A stretch of 64,000 bases of DNA from Ditibartonella apis (lineage in GTDB: Bacteria > Pseudomonadota > Alphaproteobacteria > Rhizobiales > Rhizobiaceae): positions 434,001-498,000 of the forward strand of contig NZ_LXYU01000001.1 of the NCBI RefSeq assembly GCF_001952075.1, in the 5' to 3' direction. The notes below the pieces were generated by a model, which saw only the letters and a list, made by a program, of their open reading frames with translations, made no database searches and was not told the origin of the DNA. How positions within the stretch are numbered: position 1 is the stretch's first letter; the number at the start of each line of letters is the position of its first letter. The position numbers were made by a program, and so were the translations under genes. Positions 17,918-27,424 of the stretch are shown here, piece by piece.

Positions 17918-18622
17918 ATGGTTGCAAGAATTCTCGAAAAAGCAAAATTTTCCGGTAAAATCCGGAAAATAATTGCCACTACTACACTTGGTGCACTGAG
18001 CATATACGCGATAATGATGGGGTCTGACAACCAAGTTTACTCTTTTCCTTCGCTGATTTCTGTTGCCCATGCCGACGCGGCATCTTCCTGCACCGTCAAA
18101 CCTGAAAAAATCGACAAGCTCAAACAAGCGGCAAATGGTTTTTTCAAGAATATGCGTTTTGCAGACGAACCTTATGATGTAGCCAAACTCAACTTCAAGG
18201 ATGAAGCGGGCAAAGATCATACATTGGCAGAATTTTCCGGCAAAACCCTGCTTGTCAACCTGTGGGCCAGCTGGTGTGTACCCTGCCGCAGCGAAATGCC
18301 TGAACTTGCCAATCTCAAACGTTCCCTCGGCAATGACGCATTCGATGTCATGGCTATCAACATTGATAAAACAGCTACCGACGAAAAAGTGAAAGACTTT
18401 TTGAAAAGCATCAAAGCAGATAATATTGTTTTCTATCGCGACCAATCCATGGATGTTTTTAACGAAGTGCGCAAACAGGGTCTCGCTATGGGACTTCCCA
18501 TCACCATGTTGATTGATAAAAATGGATGTTTGCTCGCTTCCTATAACGGTTCGGCACCATGGAGCAATGCCGATTCGAAAAAACTGATGAAAGCTGCAAT
18601 GGAAGTCGATAAAAAAGACTGA
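17918..18622 (+). CDS. tlpA: TlpA-type membrane-anchored thioredoxin
   Basis: 234 residues from the ATG at 17918, with AAAGGACG upstream. An N-terminal membrane anchor at about 17-35 is followed by a periplasmic domain with the redox motif WCVPC (Cys120, Cys123), an LVNLWASWC strand and the cis-Pro region GLPITMLID. TlpA/ResA-like proteins reduce periplasmic thiols, for instance during cytochrome oxidase or cytochrome c assembly. An extra Cys59 lies after the anchor. Only 31 bases separate its start from the divergent argH start, so they share a control region. Confidence 0.92.
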   Translation: MVARILEKAKFSGKIRKIIATTTLGALSIYAIMMGSDNQVYSFPSLISVAHADAASSCTVKPEKIDKLKQAANGFFKNMRFADEPYDVAKLNFKDEAGKDHTLAEFSGKTLLVNLWASWCVPCRSEMPELANLKRSLGNDAFDVMAINIDKTATDEKVKDFLKSIKADNIVFYRDQSMDVFNEVRKQGLAMGLPITMLIDKNGCLLASYNGSAPWSNADSKKLMKAAMEVDKKD

Positions 18623-18674
18623 TCATCCGCTTTCTATTCTCGAAAATACTTAAAAAAATAATCAGGATATGAAA

Positions 18675-18703
18675 TTGACCGGTTGCAAACCGGTCAAAGC
18701 CGT
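18675..18703. terminator. Shared hairpin terminator, tlpA / yaiI
   Basis: TTGACCGGTT (18675-18684) and AACCGGTCAA (18688-18697) form a perfect ten-base stem with loop GCA. On the plus strand it precedes TTTTTT at 18703-18708. It lies between two convergent genes and includes the yaiI stop codon, so it probably terminates tlpA and may serve the other strand too. Confidence 0.65.
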
Positions 18704-19191
18704 TTTTTGGTAAAATCGGATTCATAGCCTTGACGTTTTTTTCGTTGCACGGCGAGATCGATTGCCCCAAGAAATGCCGAACGGTCACGTCCGGAAAACG
18801 GGCGTGGACCGCCTGTTACGACACCGCTTTCCCGCAAATTTTCAAACAAATTGCGGGTAGCCAATGCCGCACCGATTGAGGCTGCATCAAAGAGCCTGCC
18901 GGAAGGCGAAATAGCAACCGCCCCCTTTTTGACCACACGATCGGCAAGTGGCACATCATTGGTAACAACAATACTGGCCTCATCGGCTTTTTCTGCAATC
19001 CAGTCGTCTGCCTTGTTGAGCCCTTGATCGACAATAACAGCCTCAAGAAAATCCTCGTTCGGTATTCTCATGAAGCTGTTCGAGACAATAAAGGTTTTGA
19101 TATGATAGCGTTCGGCTACCCGATAGGCTTCAGCTTTGACAGGACAGGCATCGCCATCAAGAAACAACTTTATAATCGTTTTGTCTGTCAT
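18694..19191 (-). CDS. YaiI/YqxD (UPF0178, DUF188) family protein
   Basis: 165 residues. The PIN-like fold family signature is visible: LFLDGDACPVKAEAYRVAER near the start, then the WIAEKADEASIVVTNDVPLADR segment with conserved Asp residues, and GGPRPFSGRDRSAF. The biochemical role is unknown; the acidic residues suggest a metal-dependent nuclease-like fold. Its first 35 bases overlap the end of the YihY gene, so the two are cotranscribed. Family assignment is firm, function is not. Confidence 0.9.
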   Translation of the reverse strand: MTDKTIIKLFLDGDACPVKAEAYRVAERYHIKTFIVSNSFMRIPNEDFLEAVIVDQGLNKADDWIAEKADEASIVVTNDVPLADRVVKKGAVAISPSGRLFDAASIGAALATRNLFENLRESGVVTGGPRPFSGRDRSAFLGAIDLAVQRKKRQGYESDFTKKRL

Positions 19192-20134
19192 CGTTTTGCT
19201 GTTTCAGCCCTTCTTCTTTTTCCTTGTTCTGTTCTATTGCGCGCACCAATTGGCCAGGCTGTTGCTGGCGGTTACGATAAAACATAATGGCTGCGTTGAT
19301 TTCTCCACCGAGAATAAAAATGGCACTTAACATATAGAGGAAAATGATTGCCACCATAATCGAGGCGAGCCCTGCATAAGTGGAAACATAATTGGCAAAT
19401 GTTGCCAGATATTGTGCAAATAACATCGAGGCTAAAACCCAAACCACCATAGTTACGCCAATGCCGGGCAAAATATCAGCCAATTTCCGTTTTCCGGCAG
19501 GAAGCCATTTATGGGCAATCAACAAGCTGACCAAAAGGACTACAACTGCAATGGCATAACGCCAGAAGCGGATTGTGCCAACATATTGTCCGATAACCGG
19601 ATAATCATGTTGAAGAATATTGATAACAAGTGGCGCCAGCACCAGAAGAACACTGATAACCATCAATCCTATCGTACCGACAATGACAAAAAACAGGCTT
19701 TGAAACCGGCAGAAAAACAGGCTGCGCCTATCGACCACGCGATAAGCACGATTAAGCGCGGTTCGCAATGCTTCTACGCCGTTTGAAGCAAAATAGGCAG
19801 TTCCGATAACCGAAATGGTCAACAAACCACCGCGCTGAATGGTCATGACATTGACAACTTCCTTGACAATTGGTCCGGCAATTGCATCAGGCAGCATTTT
19901 CAAAAGCGCATTGACGCTTTGCTGGGTATAGGCACGTGCCCCGATAAAACTTGCAAGTGATGTTGCAAAAATCAGGAAAGGAAACAGCGCCATCAAACCG
20001 GACAAAGCTATATGACTGGCAAAAGCGCTGCCAGAATCACGGAAATAGTGGCTGACAGCGTTATATAAAATGCGCCAACAAAAGCGTAAGGGTCTCGGCT
20101 TCAAATCAATGTCTTTCCCGTTAATCAATCTCAA
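19157..20134 (-). CDS. YihY/BrkB family inner-membrane protein
   Basis: 325 residues, TTG start at 20134. A basic N-terminus is followed by about six hydrophobic helices (around 42-65, 97-120, 150-180, 190-210, 225-255, 265-290). Family landmarks: ALSGLMALFPFLIFATSLASFIGA and the final FILGGEINAAIMFYRNRQ. The family was once mislabelled RNase BN; its role in the inner membrane is not settled. The polar tail (QQNDDRQND) overlaps the yaiI gene in another frame. Confidence 0.9.
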   Translation of the reverse strand: MRLINGKDIDLKPRPLRFCWRILYNAVSHYFRDSGSAFASHIALSGLMALFPFLIFATSLASFIGARAYTQQSVNALLKMLPDAIAGPIVKEVVNVMTIQRGGLLTISVIGTAYFASNGVEALRTALNRAYRVVDRRSLFFCRFQSLFFVIVGTIGLMVISVLLVLAPLVINILQHDYPVIGQYVGTIRFWRYAIAVVVLLVSLLIAHKWLPAGKRKLADILPGIGVTMVVWVLASMLFAQYLATFANYVSTYAGLASIMVAIIFLYMLSAIFILGGEINAAIMFYRNRQQQPGQLVRAIEQNKEKEEGLKQQNDDRQNDYKVVS

Positions 20135-20326
20135 TACATGAGGCTGACCGCACAGATTATCTGTATAAAATTATTTTAATTGAGAACGCAATCTAAACAA
20201 GCGCTACAACAGCTATTTCAGTGTTTTCCTGTCATTTGATAATGTTACTCAACTTTAATGGAATTTGCCACAAGCCAATCTATCTATATTTTTAAATGAG
20301 ACAGACGATTTCTCGAGGAGTCCAAA

Positions 20327-20887
20327 ATGGTCAAAATCAATAAAATCTATACGCGTACTGGTGATGATGGAACAACAGGTCTTGTTAATGGCCCGCGGCG
20401 CTCGAAAGCCGATTTACGCGTTGATGCTTATGGCTCGATTGATGAAACCAATGCAACAATCGGACTTGCCCGTCTCGAAACAGTCAGCGATCTCGACAAG
20501 ATGCTTGAAGAAATACAAAATGATCTGTTCGATCTCGGAGCCGATCTTGCAACCCCGCAAGAAAGCGAAAATAAAACAGATTTGCGTGTTCTTTCCACCC
20601 AGACGAAACGGCTTGAGGATGAAATCGACAGGTTGAATGAAAAACTCTCGCCCTTGAAATCCTTCGTTTTACCAGGCGGGTCCAAAGCATCCGCCTATCT
20701 ACATCTGGCCCGCACTGTCGCAAGACGTACCGAACGGACTATTGTTGCATTGAGCGAACAGGAAAATGTCAGCAAAGATGTTCTGGGCTATATCAACCGG
20801 CTTTCGGATTTTCTGTTTGTTGCTGCCCGTTATGCTAATGATTGTGGTAAAAATGATGTATTATGGGTGCCGGGAAAGAATCGCTAG
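20327..20887 (+). CDS. Cob(I)alamin adenosyltransferase, PduO type
   Basis: Adds the adenosyl group from ATP to cob(I)alamin, forming coenzyme B12. 186 residues with a good ribosome site (GAGGAG). The PduO-type signature is at the start: IYTRTGDDGTTGL, then RVDAYGSIDETNA and the VLPGGSKASAYLHLARTVARRTER segment. It lies 15 bases before the hydroxybutyryl-CoA dehydrogenase gene. In rhizobia I recall etfB-etfA between these two; they are absent here. No other B12 gene is in the window, so salvage of cobamides is one possible setting. Confidence 0.94.
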   Translation: MVKINKIYTRTGDDGTTGLVNGPRRSKADLRVDAYGSIDETNATIGLARLETVSDLDKMLEEIQNDLFDLGADLATPQESENKTDLRVLSTQTKRLEDEIDRLNEKLSPLKSFVLPGGSKASAYLHLARTVARRTERTIVALSEQENVSKDVLGYINRLSDFLFVAARYANDCGKNDVLWVPGKNR

Positions 20888-20902
20888 AGGAGGAACCAGC
20901 GC

Positions 20903-21775
20903 ATGATAAAGACGGTCGCTATCGTCGGAGCAGGGCAAATGGGTGGAGGAATTGTCCAAACTGTTGCGACTGCCGGTTTTAAGGTTCTTCTTTACGATAT
21001 TTCGGCCGAACAGGTTGAACATGCCATCTCGACGATCAAATCAAATCTTGCCCATCTCGTTAAAGCCGGAAAAATGAGTGAACAACACCGGCTTCAAACA
21101 ATTGAAAAGCTTTCAACCCGATTGACTATCGACGAGTTGAAAAATGCCGATCTTATCATTGAAGCTGCAAGCGAAGATGAAAATATCAAAAGGGATATTT
21201 TTATCAGTCTATGCGAAAATCTTGCGCCTGCAACCATTCTGGCCACCAACACCTCGACCATTTCGATTACCCGTCTTGCTGCAACCACAAACCGGCCGGA
21301 AAAATTCATTGGCACGCATTTTATGAATCCGGTACCACAAATGAAGCTTGTTGAAGTGGTGCGCGGCATCGCGACCAGCGAAGAAACCTATTCGACGATT
21401 TGCGATTTTGTCACTTCTATCGGCAAAACTTATACCGTTACTGAAGACTTTCCTGCCTTCATCGTCAATCGTGTCTTGGTGCCGATGATTAACGAGGCGA
21501 TCTACGCTCTTTATGAAGGCGTAGGGGATGTCAATGCAATTGATACTGCTATGAAACTCGGTGCCAATCATCCGATGGGGCCATTGGAACTTGCCGATTT
21601 TATTGGACTCGATGTCTGCCTTGCGATTATGCATGTTTTGCATCAGGGATTGTCAGACTCGAAATATCGTCCTTGCCCCTTATTGATAAAATATGTCGAA
21701 GCAGGCTGGTTGGGGCGCAAAAGTGGCCGCGGCTTTTACGACTATAGCGGTGAAACACCAGTCCCCACACGTTGA
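20903..21775 (+). CDS. 3-hydroxybutyryl-CoA dehydrogenase
   Basis: Oxidises 3-hydroxyacyl-CoA with NAD, for short-chain fatty-acid or polyhydroxybutyrate metabolism. 290 residues, with a perfect AGGAGG ribosome site. Rossmann motif GAGQMGGGIVQTVA (about 8-21), then LIIEAASEDENIK, the catalytic His in GTHFMNPVPQMKLVEVVRG (about 139) and the C-terminal domain with NRVLVPMINEAIY, MGPLELADFIGLD and GRKSGRGFYDY. It is cotranscribed with the adenosyltransferase gene. The next gene is convergent after about 480 noncoding bases. Confidence 0.95.
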   Translation: MIKTVAIVGAGQMGGGIVQTVATAGFKVLLYDISAEQVEHAISTIKSNLAHLVKAGKMSEQHRLQTIEKLSTRLTIDELKNADLIIEAASEDENIKRDIFISLCENLAPATILATNTSTISITRLAATTNRPEKFIGTHFMNPVPQMKLVEVVRGIATSEETYSTICDFVTSIGKTYTVTEDFPAFIVNRVLVPMINEAIYALYEGVGDVNAIDTAMKLGANHPMGPLELADFIGLDVCLAIMHVLHQGLSDSKYRPCPLLIKYVEAGWLGRKSGRGFYDYSGETPVPTR

Positions 21776-22252
21776 GTTTTCTTGAAAAGCGAGAAGGCAT
21801 AAAGCGCTATCAAAAATTAAACGCGACAAAATAACGGCTTTGAACGTCAGAAATCTCGCAACTCGTAATGCAAAAGAGACCCTTGCCCCCCTGGAAAAGA
21901 GTTAAAGCCGCTCTTTTCCGGTTTCCGGACAAAATTCTTCAATGACCCGTTCATGAAAAACAAAAAGACTCGTCTAAAAAGCCTTTACCAACGGGTTTTC
22001 AATCCTGCATTTTTTTGAAAGCAAAAAGATATTCCACTTCGGGAAACTAATGACCGGAAAAGCTGATGACTTTTGAAAGTTAGCTTAACCGCAAAAAACA
22101 TGGTCACTTTTAAAACCGGCTAGCGACAAAACATAGGTCACTGAACTCAAGCGTTTTCAAGTCATAAAGTTTGGCAAGATGCGTCGAATCGAGTGCCGTA
22201 AATTGGCATCCAAACCGCTTTTTTCAAAGGTCAAAGGCTCGCTATAAAAGAC
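21776..22252. other. 477-base gap between convergent genes
   Basis: No credible open frame. GGAAAAGAG (21893-21901) and CTCTTTTCC (21911-21919) make a perfect nine-base stem with a nine-base loop, a possible terminator for the upstream gene, though only GGTTTCC follows instead of a T-run. The rest looks like unconstrained AT-rich sequence. Confidence 0.5.
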
Positions 22253-23260
22253 TTAGTTACGCAATTTTTCAGGAATAATGCGATCGGGTGGACGATGGTG
22301 ATCGATAAAAGCTCTGATATTGATGATGACTTTTTCCCCCATATCAATCCGGCTTTCCACCGTCGCCGATGCCATGTGCGGCAGAAGCACCACCTTGCCT
22401 TGCCGCGCCAATTTGGCAAGCGACGGACTGAAATTCGGTTCTTTTTCGAAGACATCAAGGCCTGCGCCGGCAAGTTTGCCATTTTCTATCTGGTGGGCGA
22501 GGGCATTTTCATCAATAATTTCACCACGAGCCGTGTTAACGACGTAGGCTGTTTCCTGCATCAAAGCAAGGCGTTCGGCTGAAAGGAGATGGTAGGTGTT
22601 CTCGGTAAGCGGGCAATTGATTGAAAGAATGTCAATCGTCTTCAACATATCATCAAGATCGGCCCAATAGGTCGCGTCCAGCTGTTCTTCAATTTTTTCG
22701 CTAACGCGGGCGCGATTATGATAGTGGATCGAAAGACCGAATGCTTTGGCGCGGCGCGCAACTGCTGTTCCAATGCGACCGAGACCGATAATACCGAGTT
22801 TCCTTCCATAGATACGCCGTCCCAACATCCAGTCCGGCGACCAACCCGGCCAGATTCCGCTTTCATTGAGTACATCGGCACCCTCGACAAGACGGCGCGG
22901 CACTGCCAATATCAGTGCCATTGCCATATCGGCTGTATCTTCTGTTTGAACATTCGGGGTGTTGGTCACTAGGATGCCACGACCGGTCGCCGCCTTGATG
23001 TCGATATTATCGGTACCATTGCCAAAATTGGCAATCATCCTGAGATTATCTCCTGCCTGATCAATAAGGTCCTTGTCGATGATATCGGAAATTGTCGGCA
23101 CAAGAACATCCGCACGTTTTACCGCATCGACCAGTTCCTGTCGTGACATCGGCCGATCTTGTTTGACAACCTCGGTATTAAAAAGCTCGCACATGCGTCT
23201 TTCAACCTGTTCCGGAAGCTTGCGTGTCAAAATGACCAACGGTAATTTTTTCCCCTGCAT
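22253..23260 (-). CDS. D-isomer 2-hydroxyacid dehydrogenase (glyoxylate/hydroxypyruvate reductase-like)
   Basis: 335 residues from the ATG at 23260, with GAGG upstream; the longer frame adds 20 unlike residues. NAD(P)-dependent reductase of 2-oxo acids. Visible: FGNGTDNID (Arg/Asn region), the Rossmann loop GLGRIGTAVARR (about 155-166), NTARGEIIDE with the catalytic Arg, the Glu in LDVFEKEP and the catalytic His in LLPHMASATVESR. It is closest in look to GyaR-type D-glycerate dehydrogenases of Rhizobiales. The exact substrate is uncertain. Single gene, divergent from the SH3 protein gene. Confidence 0.92.
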   Translation of the reverse strand: MQGKKLPLVILTRKLPEQVERRMCELFNTEVVKQDRPMSRQELVDAVKRADVLVPTISDIIDKDLIDQAGDNLRMIANFGNGTDNIDIKAATGRGILVTNTPNVQTEDTADMAMALILAVPRRLVEGADVLNESGIWPGWSPDWMLGRRIYGRKLGIIGLGRIGTAVARRAKAFGLSIHYHNRARVSEKIEEQLDATYWADLDDMLKTIDILSINCPLTENTYHLLSAERLALMQETAYVVNTARGEIIDENALAHQIENGKLAGAGLDVFEKEPNFSPSLAKLARQGKVVLLPHMASATVESRIDMGEKVIINIRAFIDHHRPPDRIIPEKLRN

Positions 23261-23409
23261 AGAAAACCTCGAAATATTTCCGCTATTTTTTGCGATTATT
23301 GAGACCTCTTTAACCAGCACTATGGCATAGGATCATCAGGCTGTCATGAGTCTGGTCTGCTTATAGCAGAAAAGAATCCAATGAACACAAGAGAAGAGAG
23401 GCACACACG

Positions 23410-24000
23410 GTGGACAGTTTCAGCAAATTCCGTTTTTCGAACCTTGGAAAAATGTTTTGCTTTGCAAGCATTTGTTCGGTTCTGACGGGTTTGTCTTTAC
23501 TATTTTTTCCCGCTTCCAGCTTTGCAGAAGAAGCGGCTCAGGAAGCTTCCCAAAATGTGGGGCCTAGCGGTTTGCCATTGCCGCGTTTTGTTTCCATCAA
23601 ACCGGCGCGGGTTAATGTGCGCGTTGGTCCCGGACGTAATTATACGGTTGTGTTCTCTTATCAAAAACAGGGTCTACCCGTAGAAATTACGCAGGAATAT
23701 GACCAGTGGCGCAAAATTCGCGACTCGGATGGTGATGAAGGTTGGGTCTACCAGTCCCTTTTGTCAGGCCATCGCACAGCAATGATAACACCTTGGCAAA
23801 AAGACAAATCCAAGCTTGCCCCCATGCGTCGGGAACCAAGCGAAAATGCACCACTTGCTGCCGAACTCGAACCCGGCGTCATCGCCTCAATTCATAAATG
23901 TGACGGTAAATGGTGCGAACTCGATGTCAACCATACACGTGGCTATGTAGCACAGGATCAACTTTGGGGTGCCTATCCCGGCGAGACCGTCAAGAACTGA
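23410..24000 (+). CDS. Exported bacterial SH3-domain protein
   Basis: 196 residues, GTG start at 23410 with GAGAGG upstream. A signal peptide with a hydrophobic core ends near Ala39 (PASSFAEEA). Two SH3-like repeats follow: about 58-125 (ARVNVRVGPGRNYTVVF, VEITQEYDQWRKIRDSDGDEGWVYQSLL) and about 128-190 (REPSENAPLAAELEPGV, IHKCDGKWCELDVNHTRGYVAQ). This is the SH3_4/DUF1058 arrangement common in Rhizobiales. It probably binds peptidoglycan or another envelope partner in the periplasm; no catalytic domain is present. Confidence 0.9.
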   Translation: MDSFSKFRFSNLGKMFCFASICSVLTGLSLLFFPASSFAEEAAQEASQNVGPSGLPLPRFVSIKPARVNVRVGPGRNYTVVFSYQKQGLPVEITQEYDQWRKIRDSDGDEGWVYQSLLSGHRTAMITPWQKDKSKLAPMRREPSENAPLAAELEPGVIASIHKCDGKWCELDVNHTRGYVAQDQLWGAYPGETVKN

Positions 24001-24097
24001 TGCCCCGGCACTTAATTAACAGCTTTTAAATTACTACCGTCGAAATCGTCCGGTTTTTATGTCCATCTATATTCACAATGTTTCGGGAAATCGGTTT

Positions 24098-24262
24098 AAC
24101 GTTCACAATTTTTGGAAAAAATTGTCCCGCCTTTTCGGGATACGGCTTTTGAAACATACACACATTTTTTCCTAAAACCGTTTCACACTTTTTGGGATGT
24201 AGCTTTTAAGTGCACGCACATCTTGTCCAAAAACCGTTTCACACTTTTTGGGATGTGCGTGT
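24098..24262. repeat. Degenerate direct repeats, period about 56 bases
   Basis: A 27-base segment beginning AAAACCGTTTCACACTTTTT occurs identically at 24174-24200 and 24230-24256. The flanks also match loosely (CACACATTTTTTCC versus CGCACATCTTGTCC; GCTTTTGAAACATAC versus GCTTTTAAGTGCACG). A weaker third unit starts near 24098. The array lies between the SH3 protein gene and the convergent FAH-family gene. Spacers differ little, so it is not CRISPR; it looks like a decaying tandem repeat. Confidence 0.7.
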
Positions 24263-24276
24263 GCATCCCCCCGCCT

Positions 24277-24963
24277 TCAGCTAACTTTCACCACCAGATC
24301 ATCCAGCCCGTCAATATGGCCTACCAATTCATCACCTTTTTGCACCGGCCCCACGCCAGCCGGCGTTCCCGTCATGATAATATCACCTGCCTGCAGCACA
24401 AATAATTGCGACAAATAAGCAATCATTTCAGGAATTTTCCAGATCATCTCGTTCAAATTGCCCGACTGGCAGCATTTGCCGTTCACCGAAAGGGTAATCG
24501 AACCTTCATTCATGTCTTTGGTTTCAGATTTTTCAGTCAAAGGAGAACATGGGGCTGAATGTTCAAAAGCCTTTGCCGTTTCCCATGAACGCCCCGCTTT
24601 TTTAAGTTCTGCCTGTAAATCACGTCGCGTCATATCAAGGCCGACAGCAAAACCGAACACGCAATCCTGCGCCTCTTGCGTTGTCAAGTTTTGTCCTCCT
24701 TTTTGAAGAGCAACAACAAGCTCTATCTCATGTTCGACATCATGACTTTTCGGGGGGTAGGGGAAAACACCATCAAACACCAGATTATCAGGATTTTTCT
24801 GGAAAAAGAACGGTGCTTCCTTTGACGGATCATGCCCCATTTCTATCGCATGATTTGCATAATTACGACCAACGCAATAAATCCTGTGAACCGGAAAAAC
24901 TTTATTACTCCCTTTAATCGGGATGCCGACAATTGCGGGTGGCGTAAATATGAAATCACTCAT
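24277..24963 (-). CDS. Fumarylacetoacetate hydrolase family protein
   Basis: 228 residues, the usual length of the short FAH-fold enzymes (acylpyruvate hydrolase, oxaloacetate tautomerase or decarboxylase, 2-hydroxymuconate types). Visible: IYCVGRNYANHAIEMG, FFFQKNPDNLV, the metal-binding EHEIELVVAL (Glu-x-Glu), VFGFAVGLDMTRRDLQ and IMTGTPAGVGPV. Two metal-binding Glu and an Asp can be placed. The substrate cannot be told from sequence alone. Single gene, next to the 56-base repeat array. Confidence 0.92.
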   Translation of the reverse strand: MSDFIFTPPAIVGIPIKGSNKVFPVHRIYCVGRNYANHAIEMGHDPSKEAPFFFQKNPDNLVFDGVFPYPPKSHDVEHEIELVVALQKGGQNLTTQEAQDCVFGFAVGLDMTRRDLQAELKKAGRSWETAKAFEHSAPCSPLTEKSETKDMNEGSITLSVNGKCCQSGNLNEMIWKIPEMIAYLSQLFVLQAGDIIMTGTPAGVGPVQKGDELVGHIDGLDDLVVKVS

Positions 24964-25125
24964 TTCTTTGTCCTCTTATTAAAAGAAACTATGCGGAACG
25001 GAAAAATCCGGATGACCGGCCTTAATGAAAACTTCAATATAAAGTTTTAAACCGGTTTTCCCGGCTAAAATTTGTTGCAATCGTTAATTTTACAGTCAGT
25101 CCTCGACTAATTTTGGAGTCTACAT

Positions 25126-25767
25126 TCACTTGACTTCAGTAACCAGCAGCCGGACTGCAAAAGCTGTGAAAATTCCGGCCATTAAATAATCAAGTATTCT
25201 TACAAAATGCGGGTTTTCCTTTAAGGCTTTGGCAAATTTGTCAGCCGCCAATACCATTGAAACGGTGAAAGGAAGGGATATCGGAATGAAAGAAGCTCCG
25301 AGAAAAAATATCTTTTCAGGCGCATGCGGGTCGAGCGCATCCACAAATTGCGGTAAAAAGGTCAAATTGAAGAGAAGAACTTTTGGATTTAACAAATTGA
25401 TCGCAAGACCGGTAAGGTAATTCCGTTTTACACTGAGTTTTTTCTGCTTTTTCCCGTCGACAAAAAAATTCGACCGGTTCAAAAGCGCTTGTAGCGCAAG
25501 CCATAAGAGATAGACCGAACCGGCCACTTTGAGGATAAAAAACGCTGTTGGCGAGGCTATTATCAATGCCGAGAGGCCGACAGAGACCGCAAAAACCTGA
25601 ATTAGAATACCTGTTGTGCAACCGGCAATGCAGGCAAGACCTGCCGCTTTTCCCTGCGATATGGCGCGGCCGACAAAAAGCGCCATATCGGGCCCCGGAA
25701 TGAGCGTTAAAATGATTGCTGCACCGGCAAATTCCAAAAACACATGGGCGTCTGGCAAGAAAGACAT
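25126..25767 (-). CDS. LysE/RhtB-family amino-acid exporter
   Basis: 213 residues with about six hydrophobic helices. Family landmarks: ALIFTLIPGPDM-like sequence reading ILTLIPGPDMALFVGRAISQG near residues 19-38, AGCTTGILIQVFAVSVGLSALI, and LTGLAINLLNPKVLLFNLTFLPQFV near 115-135. Members export amino acids such as homoserine, threonine, lysine or leucine; the substrate here is unknown. A second LysE-family gene is at 62.3 kb; the two are clearly different sequences. Single gene, divergent from argG. Confidence 0.92.
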   Translation of the reverse strand: MSFLPDAHVFLEFAGAAIILTLIPGPDMALFVGRAISQGKAAGLACIAGCTTGILIQVFAVSVGLSALIIASPTAFFILKVAGSVYLLWLALQALLNRSNFFVDGKKQKKLSVKRNYLTGLAINLLNPKVLLFNLTFLPQFVDALDPHAPEKIFFLGASFIPISLPFTVSMVLAADKFAKALKENPHFVRILDYLMAGIFTAFAVRLLVTEVK

Positions 25768-25951
25768 GATAATGATCTCTCGTTAATCATCTTTGTCTTA
25801 TTGTTTTATCAAACCATTTCAATCTGTTTTTATAAGTTTTATGTAAGAAAAAATTTTTGATTGCTTGCATGGTTGCTATCTCCTGATAAAACAGCTCATA
25901 TCAATTCAATAGGGTCAATCAATTGGGGCCATTAATTATCGGACAGAAAAA

Positions 25952-27172
25952 ATGGAAAAGTGGAAAGACGTTAAAAAAGTTGTACTGGCCTATTCAGGCG
26001 GCCTTGATACTTCAATCATATTGAAATGGCTGCAAACCGAACTCGGTGCTGAAGTCATCACCTTTACGGCCGATCTGGGGCAGGGCGAAGAGCTTGAGCC
26101 GGCACGCCGCAAAGCCGAAATGCTTGGTGCCAAACAGATTTTTATGGAAGACCTGCGCGAAGAATTTGTTCGCGATTTCGTCTTTCCGATGTTTCGCGCC
26201 AATGCGGTTTATGAAGGTGTCTACCTTCTTGGAACTTCGATTGCCCGCCCGCTCATTTCAAAACATCTGATTGAAATTGCCAAAAAAACCGGTGCCGATG
26301 CAATTGCCCATGGCGCGACCGGTAAAGGCAACGATCAGGTTCGTTTCGAACTTTCAGCTTATGCTTTGAACCCCGATATCAAGATCATTGCGCCATGGCG
26401 TGACTGGAATTTCAAGAGCCGTACAGAACTTCTGGATTTTGCCCAGAAACACCAGATTCCTGTGACCAAAGATAAACAAGGCGAAGCACCGTTTTCGGTC
26501 GACGCGAATTTGCTACACTCTTCTTCAGAAGGCAAAGTATTGGAAGATCCGTCACTTCCTGCTCCCGAATATGTGCATTTGCGTACTGTCTCGCCTGAAA
26601 CGGCACCCGACAAACCGACCATTATCACCATCGGCTTCAAGAAAGGCGACGCTGTTTCAATCAACGGTAAAGAAATGTCGCCGGCAACATTGCTGACCGA
26701 ACTCAATAAATATGGTCATGATAATGGAATTGGTCGTGTCGATCTGGTTGAAAACCGCTTTGTCGGCATGAAATCACGCGGCGTCTATGAAACTCCCGGT
26801 GGTACAATCCTGCTTGCAGCCCACCGTGCTATTGAATCCATCACGCTTGACCGCGGTGCAGCACATTTAAAAGACGAGCTAATGCCGCGTTATGCCGAGT
26901 TGATTTACAACGGTTTCTGGTTCTCTCCCGAACGCAAAATGCTACAGGCAGCAATCGATCTGTCGCAAGAAAATGTTGAAGGGGAAGTCAAGCTGAAACT
27001 CTACAAGGGTAATGTCATTATTCAGGGGCGCAAGAGTGACAAATCGCTCTATTCAAGTTCTCTTGTAACTTTCGAGGACGACCACGGTGCCTATGACCAG
27101 AAAGATGCTGCCGGATTCATCAAATTGAATGCTTTGCGTCTTCGCACCCTTGCTGCACGCGACCGCAAATAA
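25952..27172 (+). CDS. argG: Argininosuccinate synthase
   Basis: Condenses citrulline and aspartate with ATP, the step before ArgH. 406 residues. N-type ATP pyrophosphatase P-loop [15 protein letters not shown] at about 13-27; the [16 protein letters not shown] and APWRDW segments and the [17 protein letters not shown] stretch are typical. GGACAG lies upstream of the ATG. It is a single gene with a strong terminator at 27196-27227. Its divergent neighbour is the LysE exporter, with 184 bases between the starts. Confidence 0.97.
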   Translation: MEKWKDVKKVVLAYSGGLDTSIILKWLQTELGAEVITFTADLGQGEELEPARRKAEMLGAKQIFMEDLREEFVRDFVFPMFRANAVYEGVYLLGTSIARPLISKHLIEIAKKTGADAIAHGATGKGNDQVRFELSAYALNPDIKIIAPWRDWNFKSRTELLDFAQKHQIPVTKDKQGEAPFSVDANLLHSSSEGKVLEDPSLPAPEYVHLRTVSPETAPDKPTIITIGFKKGDAVSINGKEMSPATLLTELNKYGHDNGIGRVDLVENRFVGMKSRGVYETPGGTILLAAHRAIESITLDRGAAHLKDELMPRYAELIYNGFWFSPERKMLQAAIDLSQENVEGEVKLKLYKGNVIIQGRKSDKSLYSSSLVTFEDDHGAYDQKDAAGFIKLNALRLRTLAARDRK

Positions 27173-27195
27173 GCATTTTTATTTATGATTTTACC

Positions 27196-27227
27196 AAAGC
27201 TCCGGAATGAATTTTCCGGAGCTTTTT
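27196..27227 (+). terminator. Intrinsic terminator of argG
   Basis: AAAGCTCCGGAA (27196-27207) and TTCCGGAGCTTT (27214-27225) form a perfect twelve-base stem with a six-base loop, ending in TTTTT, 23 bases after the argG stop codon. Confidence 0.92.
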
Positions 27228-27424
27228 ATTGTCGTTTTGTCGCCTGCATAATTTCAGCCATGATTCATGAAATACGCTTTGAAAAACAACCAACAAGCCA
27301 ATAATCAAGCAGTTTTCATGAACTTCCGCCCATGTGTAACAAGCCAAAATAAGTGCGGATGGATTGTTTTTTTCCTTATGCAGGCCTAAATCTACAAAAG
27401 AACTAAATTGGAAAGGCTTCTCGG

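Noticed and set aside
24098..24262. CRISPR array
   Set aside because: Only two to three degenerate units with similar, not unique, spacers, and no cas genes.
24112..24405. 97-codon open frame over the repeat array
   Set aside because: Composed of the repeats and antisense sequence of the FAH-family gene.
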